Below, piece after piece: positions 53,344 to 61,613 of a stretch of DNA of 64,000 nucleotides (its first letter is position 1; each line of letters starts with the position of its first letter). The notes below the pieces were generated by a model. It made no database searches. It was not told the DNA's origin and was given only the letters and a program-made list of their open reading frames with translations. This DNA comes from Kineosporia sp. NBRC 101731 (GTDB lineage Bacteria > Actinomycetota > Actinomycetes > Actinomycetales > Kineosporiaceae), in the NCBI RefSeq assembly GCF_030269305.1, contig NZ_BSTC01000014.1, positions 62,001 to 126,000 on the forward strand. The letters are read 5' to 3'. The translations under genes and the position numbers were made by a program.

Positions 53344-54345
53344 TCAGAACTCGAAACCTTCCGGGTACGGATCGCTCGGGTCCAGCATGTACTGCCCGAT
53401 GCCGGTCACCCACGCCCGTCCGGTGATGGTCGGCAGAACCGCCGGGCGCCCGCCGACCGTGGTCTCGCCGATCAGACGTCCGACGAACCGGCTGCCGATG
53501 AACGACTCGTTGACGAAATCCTGGTGCAGCGGCAACTCACCGCGGGCGTGCAGCTCGGCCATCCGCGCGGACGTGCCGGTGCCGCAGGGTGAGCGGTCGA
53601 ACCAGCCCGGGTGGATGGCCATCGCGTGCCGGGACAGCGTCGCGTCCGATCCGGGGGCGATGAATTCAACGTGATGGCAATGGTTCACGCCGTCGATCTC
53701 CGGATGCCGGGGCGGGGCCTGGAGGTTGATCTGGTTCATGATGGCCAGACCCGCACTGAGGATCTCCTGCTGCCGGGCGCGCTCGAACGGAAGCTTCACC
53801 GCGTCGAGATCGACCATGGCGTAGAAGTTCCCACCGAAGGCCAGGCTGTAGGGCACGGCGCCCAGGCCCGGCACCTCGATCTTCTCGTCGAGGCGCTCGC
53901 AGTACGAGGGCACGTTCTCCAGGGTCACCGAGTCGGCGTGGCCGTCGCTCACGGCCACCTTCGCGACAACGAGACCGGCCGGGGTGTCCAGCCGGATCGT
54001 CGTCACCGGCTCGACCACCTCGACCATGCCCGTCTCCACGAGAACGGTCGCCACCCCGATGGTTCCGTGCCCACACATCGGCAGGCAGCCGGAGACCTCG
54101 ATGTACAGCACGCCGAAGTCGGCGTCGGGCCGGGTGGGCGGCTGCAGGATGGCGCCACTCATGGCGGCGTGCCCGCGGGGTTCGTTCACCAAGAGCTTGC
54201 GCAGGTGATCCATCTCAGCGATGAAGTGCAGCCGCCGCTCGTTCATGGTGGCACCCGGGATCACCCCGACGCCACCGGTCACGACCCGCGTCGGCATTCC
54301 CTCGGTATGCGAGTCGACCGCGGAGAAGAGCCTTTTCGACCTCAT
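53344..54345 (-). CDS. 4-hydroxyproline 2-epimerase (proline racemase family)
   Basis: 333 aa. Interconverts trans-4-hydroxy-L-proline and cis-4-hydroxy-D-proline. Both catalytic cysteines of the two-base mechanism are present: Cys91 in CLPMCGHGTIG and Cys254 in DRSPCGTGTSA; a Thr at the second position would instead have indicated the dehydratase. SAVDSHTEGMPTRVVTGG is the conserved start. The ATG at 54345 overlaps the DapA-like stop (TGATG). Proline racemase is the alternative, but the operon favours hydroxyproline. Confidence 0.93.
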   Translation of the reverse strand: MRSKRLFSAVDSHTEGMPTRVVTGGVGVIPGATMNERRLHFIAEMDHLRKLLVNEPRGHAAMSGAILQPPTRPDADFGVLYIEVSGCLPMCGHGTIGVATVLVETGMVEVVEPVTTIRLDTPAGLVVAKVAVSDGHADSVTLENVPSYCERLDEKIEVPGLGAVPYSLAFGGNFYAMVDLDAVKLPFERARQQEILSAGLAIMNQINLQAPPRHPEIDGVNHCHHVEFIAPGSDATLSRHAMAIHPGWFDRSPCGTGTSARMAELHARGELPLHQDFVNESFIGSRFVGRLIGETTVGGRPAVLPTITGRAWVTGIGQYMLDPSDPYPEGFEF

Positions 54346-55283
54346 CAGACTCCTGCGCGCAGCGACTCGATGCCCGCGATCGCGCGCTCCATGTCGGCGC
54401 GCACCCGGGCGGTGTGCTCGGGCGTCAGCGGACCCCGCGGCGGACGGCACGGGCCGCCGTACCGGCCGACCATCTCCATGCTGAGCTTGATGGCCTGCAC
54501 GAACTCGACGCGTGAGTCCCAGCGGAACACCGCCACCAGACGCTCGTACAGGGCGCGGGCCTGCTCGACCCGGCCGGCCCGCATGTGCTCGTAGATCTCC
54601 ACCGACTCGGCCGGGAAGGCATTGGGGAAGCCCGCGAACCAGCCCACCGCGCCGTCGATCATCAGCTCGAACAGCACGTCGTCGGCCCCCGCGACCACGT
54701 CGATGTCGCACAGCTCGGAGATCTCGAACTTGCGGCGCACATCGCCGCTGAACTCCTTGATCGCCGAGATGTTCGGGATCTGGGCGATCTGCGCGACCAG
54801 CGAGGGCACCAGGTCGACCTTGGTGTCGATCGGGTTGTTGTAGATCATCACCGGCAGGCCGACCTCGGCGATCTTCGAGAAGTGCTCGATCACCTGCTCG
54901 TCGGAGGCCCGGTACATCGTGGGCGGCAGTGAGAGCACGCCGTCGGCGCCGTCTTCGGCGGCCAGACGGGTCCAGTGCTGGGCCTGGTGCCAGCCCGGGC
55001 CGTGCACGCCGGCCACGACCAGTCCCCGACCGTCGACGGCCTCGACCGCGACCTGGATCACCTTGCGGCGCTCGGCGTCGGTCAGCGAGGAGTACTCGCC
55101 CAGCGAGCCGTTCGGGCCCACGCCCCGGCAGCCGTTGCTGATCAGCCAGTCGCAGTGCTCGGCGAACTTGTCGTAGTCGACCTCGAGACCGGCCGGTGCG
55201 TCAGGGTTCTCCTTGTAGGGCAGCGCGGTGGCGACGATGACGCCCTGGAAGTTGACGGGCTGGCCCGGTTGATGCGTGCTCAC
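54345..55283 (-). CDS. 1-pyrroline-4-hydroxy-2-carboxylate deaminase (DapA family)
   Basis: 312 aa TIM-barrel lyase. The Schiff-base Lys176 is in ISAIKEFSGD and the proton-relay Tyr148 in VMIYNNP. NGCRGVGPNGSLGEYSSLTDAER is the family's phosphate-loop analogue; the Gly-Ser-Leu-Gly differs from the GTTGE of true DHDPS and supports the deaminase subgroup. It converts the imine made by D-hydroxyproline dehydrogenase to 2-oxoglutarate semialdehyde plus ammonia. GTG start overlaps the dehydrogenase alpha stop. Confidence 0.88.
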   Translation of the reverse strand: MSTHQPGQPVNFQGVIVATALPYKENPDAPAGLEVDYDKFAEHCDWLISNGCRGVGPNGSLGEYSSLTDAERRKVIQVAVEAVDGRGLVVAGVHGPGWHQAQHWTRLAAEDGADGVLSLPPTMYRASDEQVIEHFSKIAEVGLPVMIYNNPIDTKVDLVPSLVAQIAQIPNISAIKEFSGDVRRKFEISELCDIDVVAGADDVLFELMIDGAVGWFAGFPNAFPAESVEIYEHMRAGRVEQARALYERLVAVFRWDSRVEFVQAIKLSMEMVGRYGGPCRPPRGPLTPEHTARVRADMERAIAGIESLRAGV

Positions 55284-56716
55284 GGAAGAGGGTCCTCTCG
55301 TTCTGGGGTGATGGTCGCGGCAAGTTCCCCGAGCCGGACCGGTGTCGCAATGGGTCGATAGGAGGTACGGCCGGCCGGCAAGAGGCTTTCGCTGAGGAGG
55401 TCTTCCACGTTACGGCCGCAGGTGCGGCCCTGGCACACGCCGAGCCCGGCGCGGGTGGTCAGTTTCAGGGAACGCAGCCCGCGGGACTGCGTCTTGGCGG
55501 CGATGTCGCGCAGTTCGCCGACGGTGACGTCTTCGCACCGGCAGAGCATCGTCTGCGGGTCGGGCCAGGTCTGCCATCCGGGCCGGATGCCGTGCGCGGA
55601 TTCCAGCCGGATGGCGAAGTTCTGTAGGTTTTTTCGCTGGCCGATCAATGATGGACGAGGCACGCCCCCGGCCGCCGTGGTCCCGGCCACCTCTCCCTCG
55701 GCGAGGGCCAGATCGGCCCCGCCGATCCCGGTGAGTTCACCGGCACTGTAGACGTTCGGCACGGACGTCTGCTGACCGGCCGCCGTGATGACGAAACCCT
55801 GCTCGTCGAGCTGGCATCCGGCCGCGACGGCGAGTTCGGTACGGGGGACGAATCCGTGGCTCACACACACCGCGTCGACCTCCACGACCCGCTCGGAACC
55901 CTCGACGCGGGTCCAGTCGGGGTGAAGGTCGGCCAGGGTGACCGAGTGCACCCGGTCGGTGCCGTGGGCGGCCACGACGGTCCGGCCGGTCCAATAGGGG
56001 ACGCGATGGCGCACCAGATCTTTCAGGTAACCGCCCAGCTCGCCCGCCTTGGACGAGGTGCTCGCCAGTTCCCAGGGCCGGGTCAGCCAGCCGCGGGCCA
56101 GACGCCTGCGGCCGGAGGCCTCGGCGACCCCGACGACCGTGGCCCCGGTCCGGATCAGGCTGCTGACCACGGGAAGCAGGAAGGGCCCGGCCCCCGCGAC
56201 GAGCACCCGCTGCCCGACCGCGACCCGTTCCCCCTTCGCCAGGGCCTGGGCGGCGCCGGCAGTGAAGACGCCCGGCAGGTCCCAGCCGGGGAACGGCAAC
56301 GTGCGTTCCTGACCGCCGGTGGCCAGAATCAGCCGGTCGGGGGTGTAGCTGCGGGGTTCGCGGTCCGTGCCGTCCGGGGCACCGACCATGACGTGCACGA
56401 CCGGCGGGGCGTCGTCGTGCCGGTCGATGGCCCAGACGCTCCCCCCGAGCACCACGTCACAGCGCGGATGACCAGTGATCTCCTCGTGCAACCGCTGAAA
56501 GGTGCTCCAGCCGTGATGCAACCGGTGCTCGTGTGCGCCCCGGCGCTCGTCCGCCAGATGCCGCCAGTACTGCCCCCCGAGGTCGTACCCAGCCTCCAGC
56601 AAGGTCACGCGCGCGCCGTGCCGTAAGGCAGCAGCCGCAGCAGCCATCCCCGCCGGCCCCCCACCAACAACAAGAACACCCCCAGCAGCCTCAAACACGC
56701 GCACCCCCGAGATCAT
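55280..56716 (-). CDS. D-hydroxyproline dehydrogenase, alpha subunit (FAD/BFD domain)
   Basis: 478 aa. Rossmann FAD motif VLVVGGGPAGMAAAAAALRHG near the N-terminus, a second dinucleotide motif VLVAGAGPFLLP, and a C-terminal BFD-like [2Fe-2S] domain with CRCEDVTVGEL and CQGRTCG. This matches the HcnB/OoxA/LhpE-type subunit of the three-component D-amino acid dehydrogenases. It passes electrons from the catalytic beta subunit. The ATG at 56716 follows GGGAAGG; a GTG 33 nt earlier lacks a site. It lies 99 bp after the [2Fe-2S] subunit, and that gap holds a repeat fragment. Confidence 0.9.
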   Translation of the reverse strand: MISGVRVFEAAGGVLVVGGGPAGMAAAAAALRHGARVTLLEAGYDLGGQYWRHLADERRGAHEHRLHHGWSTFQRLHEEITGHPRCDVVLGGSVWAIDRHDDAPPVVHVMVGAPDGTDREPRSYTPDRLILATGGQERTLPFPGWDLPGVFTAGAAQALAKGERVAVGQRVLVAGAGPFLLPVVSSLIRTGATVVGVAEASGRRRLARGWLTRPWELASTSSKAGELGGYLKDLVRHRVPYWTGRTVVAAHGTDRVHSVTLADLHPDWTRVEGSERVVEVDAVCVSHGFVPRTELAVAAGCQLDEQGFVITAAGQQTSVPNVYSAGELTGIGGADLALAEGEVAGTTAAGGVPRPSLIGQRKNLQNFAIRLESAHGIRPGWQTWPDPQTMLCRCEDVTVGELRDIAAKTQSRGLRSLKLTTRAGLGVCQGRTCGRNVEDLLSESLLPAGRTSYRPIATPVRLGELAATITPEREDPLP

Positions 56717-56754
56717 GCCAACCTTCCCGGTGCCCCCGACCCCCGCCAACCCCG

Positions 56755-56770
56755 TCCGTGATCATGCAAA
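56755..56770. repeat. Fragment of the palindromic repeat family
   Basis: TCCGTGATCATGCAAA repeats 16 bases of the left arm of the 58-bp palindrome (38783-38798). Here the following bases (GTGTCCCCGAAACC) diverge. It sits in the only sizeable gap inside the hydroxyproline dehydrogenase genes. Confidence 0.6.
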
Positions 56771-56815
56771 GTGTCCCCGAAACCCCACCGCGCACGTCCA
56801 CCATCCGGTTCGCAC

Positions 56816-57133
56816 TCATGCCGAGGCCTCCCGGACCGGCGGCTCGGTGCTCACCACGTCGCCCTCGGTGGCGCGGCGCTGGCAGGCCCGCACGTCCGGG
56901 ATGTCGTTGATCGTCACCAGGCAGTCGAAGCACACGCCGATTCCACAGAAAACCCCACGCGGGCGACCGGTTCGGCTGGTTCTCCAGGACACGCGCCCGG
57001 CGCCCAACAGCAGGCCGGCGACGGTCTGGCCCACCTGACCGGTGACCTCGGCGCCGTCGACGGTGATCGTCAGCGGGCCGGAGTCGCGGGGGGCCACCGG
57101 GTCCTGGGTGGCGGGAAGACGCTGCGGGCCCAT
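56816..57133 (-). CDS. D-hydroxyproline dehydrogenase, gamma subunit ([2Fe-2S])
   Basis: 105 aa. A short plant-type ferredoxin fold with ligands in CGIGVCFDC and RACQ, preceded by LTITVDGAEVTGQVGQTVAGLLLGAG and GRPRGVFCGIG. This is the HcnA/LhpF-type small subunit that always sits between or beside two FAD subunits in these complexes. The ATG overlaps the beta-subunit stop (TGATG). Confidence 0.92.
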   Translation of the reverse strand: MGPQRLPATQDPVAPRDSGPLTITVDGAEVTGQVGQTVAGLLLGAGRVSWRTSRTGRPRGVFCGIGVCFDCLVTINDIPDVRACQRRATEGDVVSTEPPVREASA

Positions 57134-58314
57134 CAGACGACCTCTTCCAGATAGGGCGCGAGGGTATCGCGGTCAACGCGAAAGGGATTCTCCCCGTTGC
57201 TGGTTCCATCCATCAGGGCCGTGAGGATCTCGGCCGTGGCCAGGCTCAGCCCGATGCCCGCGCCCTCGTGACCGGTCGCGTGCCAGAGACCCGCCAGACG
57301 CGGGTCCGGGCCGATCACCGGGAGATGATCGGGCACGAACGGCCGGAAACCACCATAGGCCCGCATCACCGGGACATCCTTCAGGAAAGGGAACAGCAAG
57401 AGGGCTTTCGCGGCCATCGCGGCAACCACACGAGCCTCGATCCGGTCGTCGAAGCCCTTGCGCTCGCGGGACGATCCAATCAGAACAGTACCCGCGGCGG
57501 TGGACTCGACGACGCTGGACACCTGCAGGTCAGCCGCGCCGGACCCGACCGCCCCGACATAGTCGGCATCGTAGACCTTGCGGCGAATACGTTGCGGCAT
57601 GCGGGTTGTCACCAGTACGGTGCCGCGGCGCGGGCGCACGGGCAACGGTGCGCCGAGCCCGGCGGACAAACCGCCCGACCACGGCCCGGCCGCGAGCACC
57701 ACGGCGTCGCCGTACACCGGCCCACCGGAGGTCTGCACACCTACCAGCCGGCCGGCGCTCATGATCGGCCCGGTCACCTCGACCCCCTGACGCACCTGGG
57801 CGCCGTGCAGACGCGCCGACGCCAGCAGCGACTCGGTCGCCACCACGGGCTGCACCTGGGCATCGCCGGGGTAGAAGACCGCCGCCGTGTAGTCACGGGT
57901 GAGGTCGGGTTCGAGCTCACGTACCTGCTGCTCGTCGACCTCCTGCGCCACGACTCCCGCCGGGCGCTGCCGGGTCGCGAACTCTCGCAGTGCCATGGCA
58001 CCCGAGGCTGTGGTGGCCACCACCAGACCACCCTTGTGATCGAGTTCCAGGGAGGGGAACCCGGCGGGCAGTTCGTCGCGCAGCTGCCCGTCGAGCTCCC
58101 GCCAGAGCTCCAGCGACCGCTGCATGAGCTCCAGCTCGGCGCCGGGACCCTTGTCGGACACGAGGAGATTGCCTTCCCCACTCGCCGACGTACCACCCGC
58201 GGTGGGCCCCCGGTCGAGCACGATCACCTCGTGCCCGCCGCGCCCGAGGGAACGGGCGATCGCGGCACCGACGATGCCGGCCCCGATCACGACGACACGC
58301 CCTCGCTCAGCCAC
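57133..58314 (-). CDS. D-hydroxyproline dehydrogenase, beta subunit (DAO family)
   Basis: 393 aa. VVVIGAGIVGAAIARSLGRGG is the FAD Rossmann motif; the DAO fold is complete, including LDRGPTAGGTSASGEGNLL, AVVLAAGPWSGGLSAGLG and the C-terminal PVIGPDPRLAGLWHATGHEGAGIGLSLATAE. This is the catalytic subunit that oxidises cis-4-hydroxy-D-proline to 1-pyrroline-4-hydroxy-2-carboxylate. First gene of the catabolic operon. The GTG start has no Shine-Dalgarno; CAATATTACTGCC ends right at it on the coding strand, suggesting a leaderless message. Confidence 0.9.
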   Translation of the reverse strand: MAERGRVVVIGAGIVGAAIARSLGRGGHEVIVLDRGPTAGGTSASGEGNLLVSDKGPGAELELMQRSLELWRELDGQLRDELPAGFPSLELDHKGGLVVATTASGAMALREFATRQRPAGVVAQEVDEQQVRELEPDLTRDYTAAVFYPGDAQVQPVVATESLLASARLHGAQVRQGVEVTGPIMSAGRLVGVQTSGGPVYGDAVVLAAGPWSGGLSAGLGAPLPVRPRRGTVLVTTRMPQRIRRKVYDADYVGAVGSGAADLQVSSVVESTAAGTVLIGSSRERKGFDDRIEARVVAAMAAKALLLFPFLKDVPVMRAYGGFRPFVPDHLPVIGPDPRLAGLWHATGHEGAGIGLSLATAEILTALMDGTSNGENPFRVDRDTLAPYLEEVV

Positions 58315-58316
58315 GG

Positions 58317-58331
58317 CAGTAATATTGCACA
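58317..58331. promoter_or_regulatory. Shared upstream site, hydroxyproline operon copy
   Basis: CAGTAATATTGCACA begins 2 bp upstream of the first hydroxyproline gene. On the coding strand it reads TGTGCAATATTACTG; CAATAT or TATTAC could be the -10 of a leaderless promoter. It matches 13 of 15 bases at 51052-51066 before the peptide operon. Confidence 0.4.
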
Positions 58332-58580
58332 GCGTTCTCGGGGACGGAAGAGCTGCGGCCGTGTCGGATGCGCCTGAATAGGCACGTCAGGCAACCGTTA
58401 ACACGGCCGTAGCAAATATTGCGGCACTTGGCAGCCCCTCGCGACGGCAGGGGCGATGCAGCCGAATGGGGCCAGTGACATTGCACCGTTGGCGGTGGGT
58501 GGGCGACCCGGAGGCCGTCCACACGCGCGGAAGCACAAGCGGTGCTGGACCGAGGACCGGGCGGTCTGCTCCATGATCAA

Positions 58581-58602
58581 CGGGGAGGTTTTGCATGATC
58601 AC
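58581..58602. repeat. Exact half of the 58-bp palindrome
   Basis: The 22 bases are identical to the right arm of the palindrome at 38821-38842 (contains GGGGAGGTTTTGCATGATCA). The left arm is absent. It lies 60 bp before the aminotransferase start. Confidence 0.85.
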
Positions 58603-58661
58603 GAAGAGAATGAGGGACGCTCGCGGCCGGGGAACTGCGGGCGGTGGCATGATCGGCGGCC

Positions 58662-59801
58662 ATGGACGGGCTGGGACAGGAACTGAGTGGCGGGCTCCGG
58701 GGTGAGGACGCGTATCGGGCGGACTTCCAGGAGCCGTCCGGCTATCTGAACTTCGCGGCCTACGGCCCTCCGTCCGGCCGGGTGGTCGAGGCCATCGCCG
58801 CCACCGCCCGGGCCGCCGCGCTCGGGGAGCCGGCCGCACATCTGCATGCCGAGGACGAGCGGGCGCTGGCCGCGGTCTCCCGGCTGACCGGCTTCGCCCG
58901 CGAGGGCTGTCTGCTCACCACCAGTACCTCGGCCGGGCTCCAGCAGGTCGCCTTCGGCCTCGGCGGCGAGGTGCTCCTGAGCCGCGACGAGTTCCCGTCC
59001 AATCTCTACCCGTGGTGGCGGGCGCAGGAGGCCGGGCTGATGCGGGTCCGGACTGTGAAACGGGAGGTGGACGGCGTCCCCCGGTGGATGACGCCCGCAA
59101 CGATCGCCGCGGCTCTCACCCCGGCCACCACCGCCGTCGCGATCAGCGCCGTGGACTTCCGCACCGGCTACCGGGCCGACCTGGCGGGGATCCGCGAGGT
59201 GATCGACGACCGGCTGCTGATCGTCGACGGCATCCAGGGGTTCGGGGCGGCCGAGCAGGACTGGACCGCCGCGGACGCGCTCGTGGTCGGTGGGCAGAAA
59301 TGGTTACGGGCGGGCTGGGGCACCGGTTTCCTGACCCTGTCGCCGCGGGCCCTGGACCGGATCCGTCCCACGCTCGGCAGCTGGACCGGGGTCGAGGAGC
59401 CCACGCACTACGACGGCGAACCGCATGCGGAGCGGGAAGGGGCGCAGCAGCTGTCCGTCACCAACCTCTCGCCGTTCACGTCGGCAGCACTGGGGACGGC
59501 GCTGGAACTGCTCGAGTCCGTGGATGTCGCCGGGCTGATCGAGCCGAAGGTGGGTGCCCTGCTCGACCGGCTCGACGCCGCCGGGATCCAGATCCTCTCA
59601 CCGCGTGAACCGGCCCGGAGGGCCGGCATTGTCGTGGTCAGGACGGGCGAGCCAGCGGCGGCGGTCCGGGACCGGCTGGCCGCGCGGGGCATCACGGTGA
59701 CCGCCCACGAACCCGACCGGATCCGGATCAGCATTCACGCGACCACCGACGTGACCGGAGACGGGATCGCGGGGCTCACCGACGTCCTCAAGCAGGTGTA
59801 A
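58662..59801 (+). CDS. Aminotransferase class V-fold PLP enzyme
   Basis: 379 aa. The PLP lysine is in VVGGQKWLRAGWGTGF; LTTSTSAGLQQVAFGLG is the phosphate-binding loop, and IVDGIQGFGAAEQDW gives the Asp that pairs with the pyridine nitrogen. The sequence is nearest the NifS/isopenicillin-N-epimerase-like branch of class V enzymes. It lacks the loop cysteine of cysteine desulfurases. The substrate is unknown. Divergent from the hydroxyproline operon; a link is possible but not shown. The ATG at 58662 has no strong ribosome site. Confidence 0.85.
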   Translation: MDGLGQELSGGLRGEDAYRADFQEPSGYLNFAAYGPPSGRVVEAIAATARAAALGEPAAHLHAEDERALAAVSRLTGFAREGCLLTTSTSAGLQQVAFGLGGEVLLSRDEFPSNLYPWWRAQEAGLMRVRTVKREVDGVPRWMTPATIAAALTPATTAVAISAVDFRTGYRADLAGIREVIDDRLLIVDGIQGFGAAEQDWTAADALVVGGQKWLRAGWGTGFLTLSPRALDRIRPTLGSWTGVEEPTHYDGEPHAEREGAQQLSVTNLSPFTSAALGTALELLESVDVAGLIEPKVGALLDRLDAAGIQILSPREPARRAGIVVVRTGEPAAAVRDRLAARGITVTAHEPDRIRISIHATTDVTGDGIAGLTDVLKQV

Positions 59802-59807
59802 GGCTTT

Positions 59808-60266
59808 TCAGGTGCGCAGGCCGTGAATCATCACCGAGTACAAGAGGTAGAAGGCCGCTACAGCCAGCCAGACGCCCGCGATCATCCAGCTGTGAAGGGC
59901 CTTTCGGTTCGGCTGCCGATGAACGCGCAGGGTGGCCCAGGTGCCGGCCCCGACGAGCAACACACCGACGATGCCCCCGCCGACCACCGCGCCGAGCCAG
60001 GCAACCGCCAGAGCGATGCGCGCGACCCGGGACAGTGGCCAGAGCACCACCTGGTCGCGCTCGTCCAGCGTCACGGTCAGACTCCAGTGAAACGGGCTGT
60101 ACCCGAATCCCGGATGATGGGACTTGCTCTGCCCATCCACGAGAACCCAGCTCCCCCAACGATCCTTGGGCAACGGCTCACCGTCGCGCAGGAACTTCGG
60201 ATGTTTGGAGTAGATCCCCTCCACCTCCAGGTCGACACCGGCCAGCGAGACGGGGTAGCGCTCCAT
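59808..60266 (-). CDS. Membrane protein, tandem paralogue 2, unknown
   Basis: 152 aa. A soluble N-terminal part, MERYPVSLAGVDLEVEGIYS ... LRDGEPLPKDRWGSWVL ... GFGYSPFHWSLTVTLDERDQ, is followed by three hydrophobic segments (ARIALAVAWLGAVVGGGIVG, VLLVGAGTWATL, WMIAGVWLAVAAFYLLYSVM). It parallels the next gene in start motif (MExYxVxxAGVxLEVE), the DGxxxPxDxxGxW block and the membrane tail, so the two arose by duplication. The ATG at 60266 was fixed by this alignment. No known domain recognised. Confidence 0.7.
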   Translation of the reverse strand: MERYPVSLAGVDLEVEGIYSKHPKFLRDGEPLPKDRWGSWVLVDGQSKSHHPGFGYSPFHWSLTVTLDERDQVVLWPLSRVARIALAVAWLGAVVGGGIVGVLLVGAGTWATLRVHRQPNRKALHSWMIAGVWLAVAAFYLLYSVMIHGLRT

Positions 60267-60304
60267 GACCGTCATCCTGATCGAACCGGGCATACCTCGC
60301 ACGT

Positions 60305-60772
60305 TCAGTGATCCACGAAGAGCCAGATATAGAGCCCGGACGACACTGCGAACACCAGCAAGGCCGCGAGACCATGCCGCCAGTAGTGCCCGCGGCGCAT
60401 CGAGCTCCACAGGAGCACGACGAGGAGAAGGTACGTGGGCGCGAGCAGCAGGAGGCTCCACAGGCCCGCCCGGAAGGCCAATAAATTGCCGGGCAACCAG
60501 AACAGGTACACGCAGATCAGCCACAGGGGCGAGCGCGGCCGGAAGTAGACGATGTCCTCACGCCGGTCGTCCACATGCATCATCGGCGTCGAACGCCAGA
60601 TGCTGGTTCCCATCTGCAGCCGGTGCGCCTGACCGTCGGCACCGGTGAAACGCCAGGTGCCGTGCGGATCCCGCGGTATCTCCTGCCCGTCCCGCAGGAT
60701 CCGCGCCGCCTGCGTCGCGGGCCGTTCCACCTCCAGCTCCACGCCGGCCACCGTCACGGTGTAGTGCTCCAT
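60305..60772 (-). CDS. Membrane protein, tandem paralogue 1, unknown
   Basis: 155 aa. MEHYTVTVAGVELEVERPAT, ILRDGQEIPRDPHGTWRF and DRREDIVYFRPRSPL make a small soluble domain, followed by membrane segments LWLICVYLFWLPGNLLAF, LWSLLLLAPTYLLLVVLLW and LAALLVFAVSSGLYIWLFV. Start chosen at 60772 by comparison with its neighbour, 38 bp downstream; an ATG nine bases earlier is possible. Function unknown. Confidence 0.7.
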   Translation of the reverse strand: MEHYTVTVAGVELEVERPATQAARILRDGQEIPRDPHGTWRFTGADGQAHRLQMGTSIWRSTPMMHVDDRREDIVYFRPRSPLWLICVYLFWLPGNLLAFRAGLWSLLLLAPTYLLLVVLLWSSMRRGHYWRHGLAALLVFAVSSGLYIWLFVDH

Positions 60773-60856
60773 GCCCGCCATGATGCTCGAAGGGGACATT
60801 TCCCGCTTGTGCATCCGTCCTGAGTAGCGTGGTCGCCTCTCCTGAAGGGAAAGACG

Positions 60857-61297
60857 ATGACGAATGAATGGACGATCACCATGGACGCCCGGCACGCGCC
60901 CACCCTGGCCGCGTTCTGGCAGATCGCCCTGGGCTACGTGCCCTCCCCGCCCCCGGCGGGCTTTGGTTCGTGGGAGGAATGGTACGAGCGATTCAACCTC
61001 ACGGACGACGAGAAGGCCGGTGTGGCGGCCATTGTCGATCCGGAGGGCCGCCGGCCCCGGATCTCCTTCCTCGCGGTGCCGGAGACGAAGACCGTCAAGA
61101 ACCGCATCCACCTGGACGTGCAGATCGGCGGCGGCCGGGCGGTCGAGCACGCGGTGCGCTGGCCCCGGGTCGAGGCGATGGTGCAGCGCCTGACCGAGGC
61201 GGGGGCCCGCACCCAGCAGATCGTCGAAGGACCCCACGGCCTGCCGGATCACGTGGTCATGCTGGACCCCGAGGGTAACGAGTTCTGCGTGCTCTGA
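60857..61297 (+). CDS. VOC family protein (glyoxalase-like)
   Basis: 146 aa vicinal-oxygen-chelate fold. [22 protein letters not shown] and [10 protein letters not shown] supply a metal-side His, and [21 protein letters not shown] is the usual ending with the metal Glu. This resembles the actinobacterial VOC proteins often called glyoxalase-like domain proteins. GAAGGGAAAG precedes the ATG. Substrate unknown; it could be antibiotic resistance, dioxygenase or isomerase. Confidence 0.85.
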   Translation: MTNEWTITMDARHAPTLAAFWQIALGYVPSPPPAGFGSWEEWYERFNLTDDEKAGVAAIVDPEGRRPRISFLAVPETKTVKNRIHLDVQIGGGRAVEHAVRWPRVEAMVQRLTEAGARTQQIVEGPHGLPDHVVMLDPEGNEFCVL

Positions 61298-61464
61298 ACC
61301 CCGCTCGGCAGGTACAGGATCACCGACGTCCCGCGCCCCACCTCCGAGCTGACCTCCACCCGCCCGCCGTGCGCCTTCACGATGGCCTGCACGATGGCCA
61401 GACCCAGCCCCGAGCCGCCGTAGTCGCGGCTGCGGCTGGCCTCGGCCCGCCAGAAACGGTCGAA
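61249..61464 (-). pseudogene. C-terminal remnant of a sensor histidine kinase
   Basis: [20 protein letters not shown] continues [20 protein letters not shown] and [10 protein letters not shown]: the G2/F end of a HATPase_c domain. The H-box, N-box, G1 box and sensor are missing; the sequence upstream of 61464 is not kinase-like. The tail runs into the VOC gene's 3' end. A truncated relic. Confidence 0.7.
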
Positions 61465-61613
61465 CGGACAGGGCCGGTCAGCAGCAGGTCGGCAGCCGGC
61501 CGGGCAGAGGTTCGGACCGGTCCAGACGCGGCCCCACCCTTGACAGTCCCCCACCGCCCGACATGACGGAACCTTGACGACTCGTGTTCCTCGTCCTCAA
61601 GCACCCGCGCAGA

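Larger units (their letters stand above)
58315..58661. other. Intergenic region upstream of the hydroxyproline operon
   Basis: 347 bp between divergent operons, with no gene seen. It holds a putative regulator site at 58317-58331, a GCAA-ATA-TTGC dyad at 58412-58422, CCGTTAACACGG near 58395, and a long exact copy of one palindrome arm at 58581-58602. AT-rich patches are unusual for this genome and fit a regulated promoter. Confidence 0.6.

Noticed and set aside
53344-54345. trans-3-hydroxy-L-proline dehydratase
   Set aside because: The second catalytic position is Cys254, not Thr, which indicates an epimerase or racemase.
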